A stretch of 64,000 bases of DNA from Opisthorchis felineus (Eukaryota > Platyhelminthes > Trematoda > Opisthorchiida > Opisthorchiidae): the NCBI GenBank assembly GCA_004794785.1, contig SJOL01005655.1, positions 137,154 through 201,153 of the forward strand. Reading direction: 5' to 3'. The position numbers and the translations under genes are program-made. Positions 24,001 to 36,000 of this stretch are shown here, piece by piece. The notes beneath the pieces were generated by a model. The model did no database searches and had not been told where the DNA came from. It worked only from the letters and a program-made list of their open reading frames with translations. The first letter of the stretch is position 1; every line of letters begins with the position of its first letter.

Positions 24001-27000
24001 ATACCTTTCAATATTCCTAATCAGGTATCGCGTTTGCTTGCTATGACCAAGCCAGTATTTCAGTTGACGACACGCCTTGCCGTGGCTCCAAGTCCATCTG
24101 GAAGTCTGCAACCCCTACAGCGGAAGCCAACCCTTATTTACGTTCCAACGAGAAGACAGGCACAGCGCACGGCCTTGGATTTGATTACCATGTTTGCAGC
24201 GGCCAGCTCATCATCTGGTGCATCATCAAAGTTCGTGCCGATATCTGGCCATTTAGAAGAAGCTTTATCACGAGCTGCGGATCAACTAGCGGATCATGCC
24301 TTGGCAGAAGTCGTTCGACATGGTGGAGGTATAGCTTACCTACATGAGGCTGTTTCCAAACCCGATCGACGTCTGGTCGAAGTATTATTCGCCGCCGGAG
24401 CCTTACACACTGTCCTGATATCACGGGCGCTGACATGGTCATCGGCTTCGACCAGCCCCCTGCAAGCTTATTTAGTGGTCATAATGGACACACAAGACTA
24501 TAATGGCAAGATTCACGCTTATGAGGACTACCCTGTCGCGGACTTGTTGGAAATGTTGGGTCATGCTAACAGACCCAATGTGGACTCGGATGCCAAGGCT
24601 GTTGTACTGTGTCAATCTGGCAAGCGCGATTTCCTCAAAAAATTCCTTCACGATCCTCTGCCGGTGGAGTCGCACTTGGATCATGCACTTCATGACCACT
24701 TCAACGCTGAAATTGTGACGAAAACCGTCGAAAACAAGCAGGATGCGGTGGACTATCTGACTTGGACGTTCCTGTACCAAAGAATGACACAGAATCCGAA
24801 TTACTACAACCTGCAGGTAAAATATTGCTAACTGTACTCGGTCGGTATACCAGAGTTTGTGTTTTGTGACTCATTTGTTGTTCGTCACGCCATGACACTT
24901 AACTGGAGGAACCAAAACTCGTATCGCCGAAATGTCGGGATCACACCTGTGACCTCATCGCGAACTGGGGGTTACGTTCGCACACATGATGTCCGTTCAA
25001 CTTGTTTGGATGTCCACAATCGTGCTGCAGTTTGGTCGCACCTTTGCTCTATTAACCAGCACTCGAACACTGCTCTCCAATTTGGTGATGCTTATATAAA
25101 ATACGTACTAAATCTATGGTTGTTTCGTCGCGGAGTGGACTCATGGGAATGGACCCGGTATCGTGTCATCCATATGTCTGTTGCACTCAAAGTTGACCTA
25201 GAGGTGGTATCTGCGGGTGTAGTGTTTTGTGGATTTCCCGGCTATTGACGCGAATCAGAACCATACATTGTGGTTCAGTGAACCAGGCACATTGACAGTT
25301 CCCCATCCAGCTACTCGCTGCTACCCACACCGACAGCATATCGTGTATCTGTAGGCGCATACGTGCCGTGCGGTAAGGTCGATCACTGATCAGCACTTTT
25401 AATTGACAAAATTGCTGTTACTGTCTTACTGTTTCGGGCAACGAACCCAATAAGTCTCTAGAAAAGGGCTTCAGAATGGTTTATGCCATCCGTACTCATC
25501 ACAATTTTTACCCATTTTAATCGAAAGACTGTGAGAAAACTTGTCACCGTTTAGGTGTTCAACTCTTGTTAATCTACAGATTATGTGAATAAGATTCTGT
25601 GGCGAAAATTGGCAGATCCTACTGGTCCGAGAATCCAACGGCCAAGTTTGTTTCAGTGATCAGCAGGCTGACACCCACCTCATTCCCACTAACTTGGCTG
25701 ATTCTCTGATGAATTCGAATCGATAATAACACTAATAATAATAATAATAATACCTCTGCAAATAACGCATTTGACCTAACTTCCCGAAGGGACGTTAAGC
25801 GGCTCTCAAAGTTTGCATACCGACCACTTGATCCGTACCGGCACAAGTGGTTGAATCGTTTAGAATAGACAAACTTTCGCGTTATTGCTGTTATCTGGAC
25901 ACGATAAGGATTCGCCTGATCACAAGACAGCAGCGTATAAAAAAACTAATCGTTCAGCTGTAGTACCCTTTTGGTACCTGGCTGCCATGCAACCCGAAGT
26001 CTGGGATACTGCCAAATTGCCCAAGTCAGTGCGCCTTCAGCGCCACTGAATTCCAGTGGGAGATTCGAGGCGAACCAGCAGTCATACCCGTTGATCAGCT
26101 ATTCATCCTCTTCAACAATACAACACTGTTGCCGGTAAGTATAACTGTTCGCACTTCAAAGTGAGGATGATCATGCTACCGATGGTTCCGGCTGATGTGT
26201 GTGAAATCCTTCCTAAGAGCGCTGTCATATCAATGTACTGTCTCAAACGCACTCGTACGTTTAAGTTATTGACATTTTTAGCACTTGCACTCGTCAGCAG
26301 ACGGGGTGATAAAGCCTGGTCACACGCTATTTCGGGCTGCTCCAGAACTTCCTTTGAAGTGTAGAGTCTTGTTCATTTTGATGAGGTCTTTCATTCCGGC
26401 CCTTTCTACTCATCTTTAGGGAGTCACACATCGTCATCTCAGCGACCATTTGAGCGAACTGGTCGAAACCACCCTGGCGGACTTGGAACATTCGAAGTGT
26501 ATCTCGATTGAGGATGGAATGGACTTGTGCCCACTCAATTTAGGCATGATTTCTGCATACTACTATATTCAGTACAATACCATCGGTAAGTTTCGTAGCC
26601 TTTGTAGTCCACCTTCCCCGATTCCGCAGGAGGATTCCACTTGATTGTAGAAATCCTCGAAAAAGGTTATCCACGGCAACCGAAACGTCGGATTATAACA
26701 TCTTATTCCACTACTCCGTTTTGACTCTATTATACACAACATGGCGCTCAATCCTTTTAATACTCTCCGAGCCGAATTTGACCCGGAACTTCTAAGGGCT
26801 CTGATTACTCTGTAATTTAAACCGATGACTTACGCTTTACTTACCAGACACTATATGATACCCTTTTTTCCAAGAAGGCCATCACAGTGGAGGGTAACAC
26901 CCTGCCTTCTCTGGTGTCGGCATTTTCACAGTTATCAGTAGCTGCGTAGTGACTGACGGGACACTGTTTTCAACTTTCAGGAGGTGGCATCTTTTCGCGA

Positions 27001-30000
27001 GGGTCTCTTGGTTGCATTCCATTTTCATTAATGACCCTGCACGAGAACCGGGAGATGCGGTGTGTGAACAGTTAATTAGTGTTTTTTCTTATCTATGAAA
27101 TTCTGATTAAAAACAATCGGCATGAAATGGCCTGCAGCTTTAGCTGTAATCTCCTAGTTCTCCCAACTGCAATTTTACTTCCTCTACTTGTTAGAGCGAA
27201 TGGTAGTTAAATACGTGTGTATATTAGTCCGTACAATCAAGATTGTACTCCAATTTCGGTAGCATTATTGGCTGATTTTTGGGAGGAGTAATTCCAAGTT
27301 CGGAGGATGCACACAAACTTCACTCCATGGGACTTCTAGACATCCAATAACCATAATCGTTCAGAACGTTGCAATGCAGCGGCTGGTTGGAAACGGGAGG
27401 ATTCTCGTCACCATCAGGTTATGTGTTGCCAGGATGTATTAACTGTTTTGTTTTCCTTATCACCGTTTGATCAAATCTTCGTCCGCACATTGCTTTGTGC
27501 AATACACCGATCAAATGGTTCCGTACTTCTATCGTGCACCTGAACTCGTGGTCAATGACGGGAACAGTATCGGATTTCCACTGAAATACTGTGCCAACTA
27601 GCTTGACAACGAACAAATGTGTTCGTAGTGGAGTGATACGTTGCTGAAACTGCACTTTCTGCCCCAGAGTATGACCTGGATGTAGATTTTCGCGATAGTG
27701 CCATTGAACAAACTCTTGGGCTGATTTGACAGGAAGAAAAGTTGTGTTCGAACAGACCGGTAGCTTTTCCGCCTGAGAATATTCATGAAATCCCTAGTGT
27801 AAATGAAAGACGGTGATTTTCACGCGTGCAGCTGTGCAGCCTTTGTTACAAATACAACGTCTACCAAATCTGTAACACGTATGAAAACAGTCATGTTGAA
27901 TTCGTCTCGTTAACTTTGTTCCCTGGGTCAGCTTGCACGGATCGTTTGACCGTATTCTACACTAGTAGCACGTTTTCGCCCATTCCCTTTGTTTTCCTGC
28001 ATTTTTGCATAGACAGTTATAGTCGAGACCAGCTGATCTCCCAATTAATTCGGTCGAAAGAAGTGACGTATATTTTGATAAGTTTATTTCATATCAGGGG
28101 TAACGGCCCCCTCTGTGTAAGAAAACCTGAATTTGTTACAGTGACAGGTCAGAATTCCACTTTTGTTCTTCCAATTTTGCTAAAACTAGTTCTGTACTAG
28201 AACGAACTGTAGTCTAATGATGATTGTGTGTAGTATTTCTGTGTATGTGTGTGCCTCGGAAGCGTTTTACGAGTGGTGTCTCTACATGCACTGTGGGTTT
28301 CAACTGTTTGTTTGTTCCCCCGTGGCAACTGAGAATTGTGGACCATCATTCAGGCAGGCTGATGGCTTTCGAACTGCCGCCTCCTGTTCTGTGCTCTCGG
28401 GTCTACGTGAAATGAAGAGCGTCCATCTGGCTGCAAACGCGGCTTGTCGAAAACAACGTTTGGCATTACCTATCCTGTGCTGGACTCCATCGGTGTAGTT
28501 CGATGTGACAGCCAAATTTTATAGCAAGTGCCAACCCAAACTTGTCACCAAACTTTGGTTTATTGCACTTGCTAATTGTTCCAAGCATAAAAAACGGGCG
28601 TCAGTCTTGTAGTTCAAGTTTGTGTTAATTATTTTCAAAGCGTGCAATTAAGCTACGTCGTATGAAGCACCTCGGAAATAGCTATACCTTACAGTTGTAC
28701 AACTTCGAAGCGTGTGTTTCTTCCAGCGTTGATGGTGACTGCACTTGTGTCTGTACGTTGCCCCCTTAGATCAGTGTGGCCTGTTTCTTTAATTTGCAGT
28801 GCCCAATGTGGTCGTGGTGTCTTGTAGGTTCGCCCCACCTTGTAGACAAAGGTTATTCTTGATTTCGACGATTACTTTGGATTACCTTGCTCCTCCCTTT
28901 TCAGAGCTCTTCAGCTTATCTCTGACTGGGAAAATGAAAATTCGTGGTTTACTAGACGTGATCAGCAATGCGTCAGAATTCGATAGTCTACTGCCAGTGC
29001 GCCACCACGAGGATGCCCTGTTGAGACAGCTTTCCACCAAAGTCCCACAAAAGCTAGCTCCTAAAGCCAAGTTCTCCAGCCCTCATGTCAAGGCGAACTT
29101 GTTACTGCAGGCGCACCTGTCACGTTTACAATTACCTATTGAGATGCAGTCGGACACTGATCGACTTCTTGGTTGTACGATTCGGTTGATTCAGGTAGGC
29201 TTTCCACATCTCGGTACACTAAGTCGGTTCATATTTGTTTTCAGAGCTAAGATTAGGAATATTCCTCGCTGTTTCCTGTGTGCGCGAGTAGAAACCAACT
29301 TGATCACTATGCTGTAATCCGATGTTACTTGCGTCCTGCTTTCAAACACTGGGAATGTCATAACAGTGTGTGTTTATTTTCTGCAGGCTGCGTAGTATCC
29401 GGCTCAATTGCGGCCTTGAACAGGTTCAATAAATTCGGCAGTACTAGTAAAGTGATCTACATGTGGAGGCAGGAACAGCCTAACCGTGCTATTTTCGTTT
29501 GTCATAACCCCGGAAATCGATCAAGAAATGGCTTCGGTTCACTCCAGGAAGCCCTCATTTTATTAGTGTGCAAACAATCTTTCTGGAATTCGTTTCGAAT
29601 TCTGCATTGGCTATTCGAATTCTCCTCATTGTGATTGGTTCGGCCCGTGGTTTACGTCAGATGGCCCTTGTTATACTGGCCCGGTTCGGTATCTGGATTA
29701 CCGACTAAAACAAATGAAGTTTCCTAACTGACCTTCATTTGTACACTGTAATTACTGAGATGATCGGTCAGAATGCTTTGAACCGGATTCGGACAGTAAT
29801 TAGCTGATCGTGTTGAATTGTAACTTGTTGCACCTGCGCCATTCACAACCGTTTGGTCATTTGAAAGAGAATCGCTACGGGTTCCATCAGATTGGGGAAG
29901 GACTATAGTGTCATACTGTATGCTATTCTGCTTGTCAGTCCTCTGCCTTACCTCTCTATATGAGTGTATCTTTTTTTCCTGTTTACTGGTTAACAATATT

Positions 30001-33000
30001 TTAGGGAGTCCAGCGTGTAACTTCCCTGAAGCTGTTGTTGGTTGTTAGAGCAATCTACAACCATCGTTTTCAAACCAGCGCACCCTCCAGTCTCACTGAA
30101 ATGTGCCACGTTTTAAAATGTCGGGCGCTCTGCTTTTAGTACTGCGTGGTTAGCCACATCAGAGCGCTGAACCTCGGAAAAGATCAAAGTTACTCAACTC
30201 TCTGAAACATTTCGGTTTACAATAAGATGCCCTTCGAGGGACTCCAAGAATCAAGTGCAAATGAATGCACGTGCCGACCGATTGACGGTGAATGGTTCAG
30301 AACTCCGGATAACTGAAGGGAGTGGAAAATTCGAGGTAACACACTTAGATGAATTAAGGTAGTGGTTTGTCCTGTTCATGTAGGTTTACGATCAGCAACG
30401 AAGTCCTGGACGCTGAATATAGAAGCTCCAACGTCGTCAGGAGTATACGAATACATTTCCTCTCTCAAGCGCCAGCGAGCCGTTGAGCATTTCAGCTGCC
30501 ACCCTCCCTGCTCAAGAATGGTTTTGAGGCTCAATCAGCACTTTCTCACTTTTGGTTCTGTCTGGGAAAAACAAGTCGTCCCAGTTATCTGAATTCAATC
30601 GATAATATTATCCACTTTCGCATAGGGCGCTGACAATGATTGTAGGAATCTCAGCTTGACCCATTTGTCACAAGACTCTTGACGTCATTTAACTTTCGTG
30701 GCTTTACCACAGCTTGAGAAGACAACCGGCGTGATCTGAATACTATGGTTGAAATAGACTGGCATCAAAGGATTCACAACGAGTTGGTCGGGAAGGGTAT
30801 TTGACAATGTTGCAAACACTTCACCAACAAGCCACACTGTGTTATGGGTGCCGAGTCCTCTTGTATCTGTAACAGCGTTGTTTCCCACACCGAATTTAGA
30901 GTGGTACGAACGAAGGCGTTGAGAGAAGAATGGTGTGCCAGATCGGAATTAAGGAAATCACGACAGTTCTAAATCGGTGCTGCCTGCCTTCCGGGATAAT
31001 GTTCCGACGGTCCTCCTTGCGCTTGGCTGGAGATGTTAAAAAACACAACTGTAGACTGACTTGTCGTCAATTTGTATATAGCCTACCCGAGGCAGCTTTT
31101 GTATTCTCCTCGGGTGTTTGTATTGGGCTGCCATTTGGTCCCTTTTACTTTCATAGCGTTTTCCACACAAGGCTTTATTTAGATTGATTCGAATTTACCG
31201 AAACACCAGTGTTCTGGCAGTGATGTTACTGTCAATGATGATGCTGCAGGGTAGATTTTAGATGACTCTGGAACTCCTCCGATCTGAGCCGGCAGTAGAA
31301 ATGTAAAAATGTGTACCAACGGTGTACTCCAAGTACGGACCTGCTGTTGGGTATTATCGGATCGGTAATGCTCAAGTGCATCCACTTCCAGAAGCACCAT
31401 CTCATGCTCGTTCTTCCTAAATTGCATCTATTTGGTCACCTACGACCGCCTGCGCATAAACTTTTGTAGTGCTTAGTTTCGATGAGCCTTGTGCAGAGTA
31501 GATTTGGTATCGGGTCATACCTCGACATCGAAGCATAGGAACTGTAACCATCATCAATCATCATCATCGACAGCATGACACCAGTGTTCAACACCGATGC
31601 TTTTCTGCCGTACAACCATGATTTATTTGAAGGCCTTATTGTGAAGAAAAGAATGAAGGTGGACGGGAAAGAGAGTTAGTGCTAGCTTACTACAATCATT
31701 CCGAGGTGCCTACACCTCCACACACTCATTCAGGTAATCTGGATAGAAACTGACAACAAGAACGCCATTGACATCGGTTGGCATCCATATCTTGAAGCGT
31801 CTCCAACCAGGCACAGTGGGGATCACGCGGTCCCCATCCTGGAAGGCGAGTACCGTCGGCAGCACCCAAGCGTTTCTTAATCTCCTTCATACCCCTCTGC
31901 CAGGTCAAGGGTTGGCCACCTCTCTACTTCCGCCACCCTGAATTGGGCATCGAAAACAGCGCTCTCTTCGGCAAACGATGGTTAGGCATACACAGCACGT
32001 GTCCCAACCAACGCAGCTTCTGGTGCTGGACACATTCTTCAATGGAAATACCCGTTGCACAACCGAAAACTCGCTTTCTAATTTCCTCGTTACGGATTCG
32101 CCGACACAAACCTGCACGAGCTATGGCCCTGAGACAACGATTATCGAACACCTGAAGACGTCTCAGTTCCGCTGCTCGAACAGGCCAAGTCTCACAGCCA
32201 TACAACAAAACAGCCCGCACTGTACCAAACCCTGCACATTCTGCCGCAGCAGCCTCTGGATCGCCAGAGATGCGCAGCCGGAAGCGAATGGAGAGTGATG
32301 AGGCGGTTAGCTCAGCCACTGTGCTTGCATCTTGAATTATTGTTTCCGATACACAGGACATATCAATGTCAATGGAGTCCAGTGTGTGAGAAGGTGCAGC
32401 TTGTTGACCTGCTTGTTTCAGAGTGCGGACATTGAAGGCGACCGGCCATCAGTCCACGATCAGCACCTCAAAGGGAATCACAAACTTACGTCTGAGTAAA
32501 TGATGGTGCTTGGAAGTTCCCCAATTTTCACAAAATCATTGCTGAGGTCAGCGAACCTTTTCGCATTTATTTGTGTTAGAGGAAGAGTTCATCCTAGTTC
32601 ACGTAGTTTGTGACTTTAAAATGCTCTATTCTGCAAGTTTTAACCCGATACACACGCACCGTGATCCGCCAGTACACGTGAAGATGCACGTGAAGGTTCA
32701 AGACCAATATTAGTACGTCCGGGTACAAGGTACGGTGCAGCTTTTAGCCAGTTAGAATTATTACCCGTTCAGCTTAGGTATTTCATAATACCTTCAAATA
32801 ACTTTCATCTTCAGAATTGTCCACTGAACCAGGTGAACATTTGTGTGGTGCCGACCTAAAGCTGTCACCTTGTGGTGGTCGGGCTCCTGTGCTGCAATGG
32901 TTCTGAAACTTAGTTCTTGAAGGTTCAACCATGCCAAGAAGGTCAACGGGGAGCAGCCAGACGAAGAACAACGAGTCCATGTACTACGAGCAGTCGTATT

Positions 33001-36000
33001 ACGAGGCGGTCTGGAGGTAAGGTCGCACTTTTTCCCGCGATAGGAGTGTGAAGGAAGTAAGGCGTTTCCCTCAGGCGAACAGCATGTCCATATTTATGGA
33101 AGCAACGATGCTGTCTTCCACCGAGGAAGGACGGATTAGAAAAGGTCGACCCTAAAAAACGGCACACTCCGATCACCGGACGGTTGACCGTAACCGTCGG
33201 CGCATTATTCAATACGTTCGAAATTCTTTTAAAACCAAAGAGTATTGTGCTCTTGTGCAGGTGTGCGCAGCCGCATTAAGAGTAAGACAGTAATGCCTTA
33301 CTCTGCGCGTCCTCGGGTCAGGCCGGCCCCCTACTGCCAAGTGGATCGGGCTATCGAGTCATTGGCTCCGGGAATGATCCCCCGAGAAAACCCTAACAAC
33401 CGCTGCCTCGCGATTCGGATTTTGAGTCAGAGAGGAGAAGGAGGGTCCGCGAACAAAACATTACATCCTCCCACTTCTTTGTGGGTCAAACTTTTAAGTG
33501 AAAGGCTCAAAGTGGGTACCTCAACCAACCCCCTTCTTAGGCTTGGGCAACCGGGAGGTATCATTCGCTCTTGCAGCTCTTCGCTCACCGGCCTTCCCCA
33601 ACCCCCTCATCACCCATGAAACAATGCAGTGCAGCCAACCCATCTGCCAGTCCCCTAATCATTTTTCGGTGTCTAAACCATCGCCGAGAAAAATAAACCA
33701 AAATAATCACCTACTAACCTCAAAAGATCTGATCCACGTTGCAGCTTTTAATGTCCGTACTCTATGTCAAATTGGGCAACAGGCATCCATTGCTGAAACC
33801 TTACTTTCCCTGTCTATCGATGTATGTTGTGTCCGAAACACGCATACAAGACTCCACTTCGGTCGTGCTCCTCAAGCCGCTTAGGACGAACCCAGATGTT
33901 CCACATTTCACTCTTCGGGTATCCGGTGATCCTGACGCAATGGCTCGTGGTATCTACGGTGTGGGAGTTGCACTCAGCCCCTTACTGGACTGGATCCCAG
34001 TAAACAGTTGCCTTTGCGCTGTGCGGTTGTCTGGCTCAATTAAGATTAACGCAGGTCGATGCGGTAAACGGTGTTTGTTTGTCGTATCAGCATACGCCCC
34101 AACAGATAGCAGTTCCGAGACTGAGAAGGATGAGTTTTATCAAGACCTGTCACGACTGCTTCGGTCGGCAAGAAGGACGGATATAGTAATCCTGGCGGGT
34201 GATATGAATGCCCAAGTTGGACGACTAAGTCCGGAATAAGCACAGTTATGTGGTAGATTTGGAGTCGATGCTGAGCGTACGGATAATGGGGAGCGGTTTC
34301 TTCAGTTGTGTACAGATCATCGTCTGTTCGTGGCCAGTACGAACTTCCAACACAAGCGATCACATTGAGTTACTTGGAGACCACCTACCATAAGACAGTC
34401 GTGGACTCAATTGAACATATGGCTATCAGTTACTGATGGAGAGCCTCTTCTTAGTTAAACAACCTGACTCTGATCACGCCATCGTGTGGGCCCGCTTAGG
34501 ACTTCGCTTTCCGCCAGCACTACGCTTACCAAAAGAGAGCAGCTCCGTTCGTCAACTTCGACAAGTTTCAGTAGCTGAAGAGTATCGAGCTGATCTGACT
34601 AGAAAGCTACTGGAAACGCACAGTCATGTGGACGACGAAGATTGCTTGGAGATTGAATGGAGGCGAGTTAAAGAAGCAACACTCTCAACTTGCAGAACTG
34701 TTTGTCCAGCCCATCTGACTCGACTCAATGAACACTGGATATCTTCGAGATCAGCAGATTTTATTGCTGCCAGAAAGGCCATACCAGCAACTAGCGACTA
34801 TGATTTTCGCACGCAGATCTCTCAAACACCGGATAATCAGGAGCTTGGAGAATGACAGAGAACGCTGATGGATTTCAACTGATTCGATCAACGGTTCAAA
34901 AGAAGGCAGTTGTCTGTGAGACAATATGCGAAAAAGACGGAACACCAATTCACGCCCTCAATCACCGTCTTGAGCGGGGGGCTGAGCATTTCCAAGAACA
35001 GTTCACCTGGTCTCCTTCAACACAACCGCTGGAAGAACCAAGCGGGCCCGAATGGAACATTGAAACCACCAGCCCACCATCAGCAACCGAAATCCAGCGT
35101 GAGATTTCAATCCTGAAGCGCGACAAGGTACCTGGCACGGATGGTCTACACCCCGCGCTCTTCAAAGAAGGTGGCCAGGTCCTGGTGAACAGTCTGACAA
35201 CCATACTGCAGAAGCTTTGGAACGAAAACAATACCAGCCGAATGGAGCTCCTCGACCGTCATCCCAGTTTTCAAAAAGGGAGCAAGAACTTCATGTGGAG
35301 ACAATCGTGGTATCAGCCTGGTATCCGTCGCATCTAAGGTGCTCTCTGGCATTATTTTGCGCAGGTTGATGGATTATCGGGAGAGACAGATTCGTGAGAA
35401 TCAAGCTGGGTTTCGCCCTGGTCGAGGATGCATCGACCATATCTTTACCTTGAGACAAATTCTTGAACAGCGCCGCTCTTTCAGACGTCCCACGTTGGTC
35501 GTTTTTCTGGACTTGAAAGCTGCTTTTAATTCTGTCGATCGTCAGCGAATTCGGCACTGTCTGGCGATCAAAGGTATCCCTTCCAAATTTCTATCCCTTA
35601 TGAGGGCACTGTATGCGAACTCCTGTGTGTGTGTACGAGTATATGGGAAGCTTTAGCCTGAGTTCACCACATCCAATGGTGCAGACAAGGCCGTCCTCTC
35701 TCACCTTTCATCTTCAACTCTTTTATTGAGATGCTGCTGCTTGAAATTTCTCTGCGTGCCTCTGAAACCTCGCGAGTCGAAATGATCCCGGGACGTTCTC
35801 TCATGGACAGTGAAAATGCGAACGATATTGCTCTCCTTGGTTCAGATCCCTCCCAAATGCAGACGATTTTAAATAACCTAAATAACTCTGGCGCACGGTC
35901 TGGCATGCGCTTCACACCTGCAAAGTGTAAAGTGCTGATACAAGACTGGGTGGGATCAAGCCCACACCTCATGGTTTCAGGCGAGCCAATCGACGTGGTA

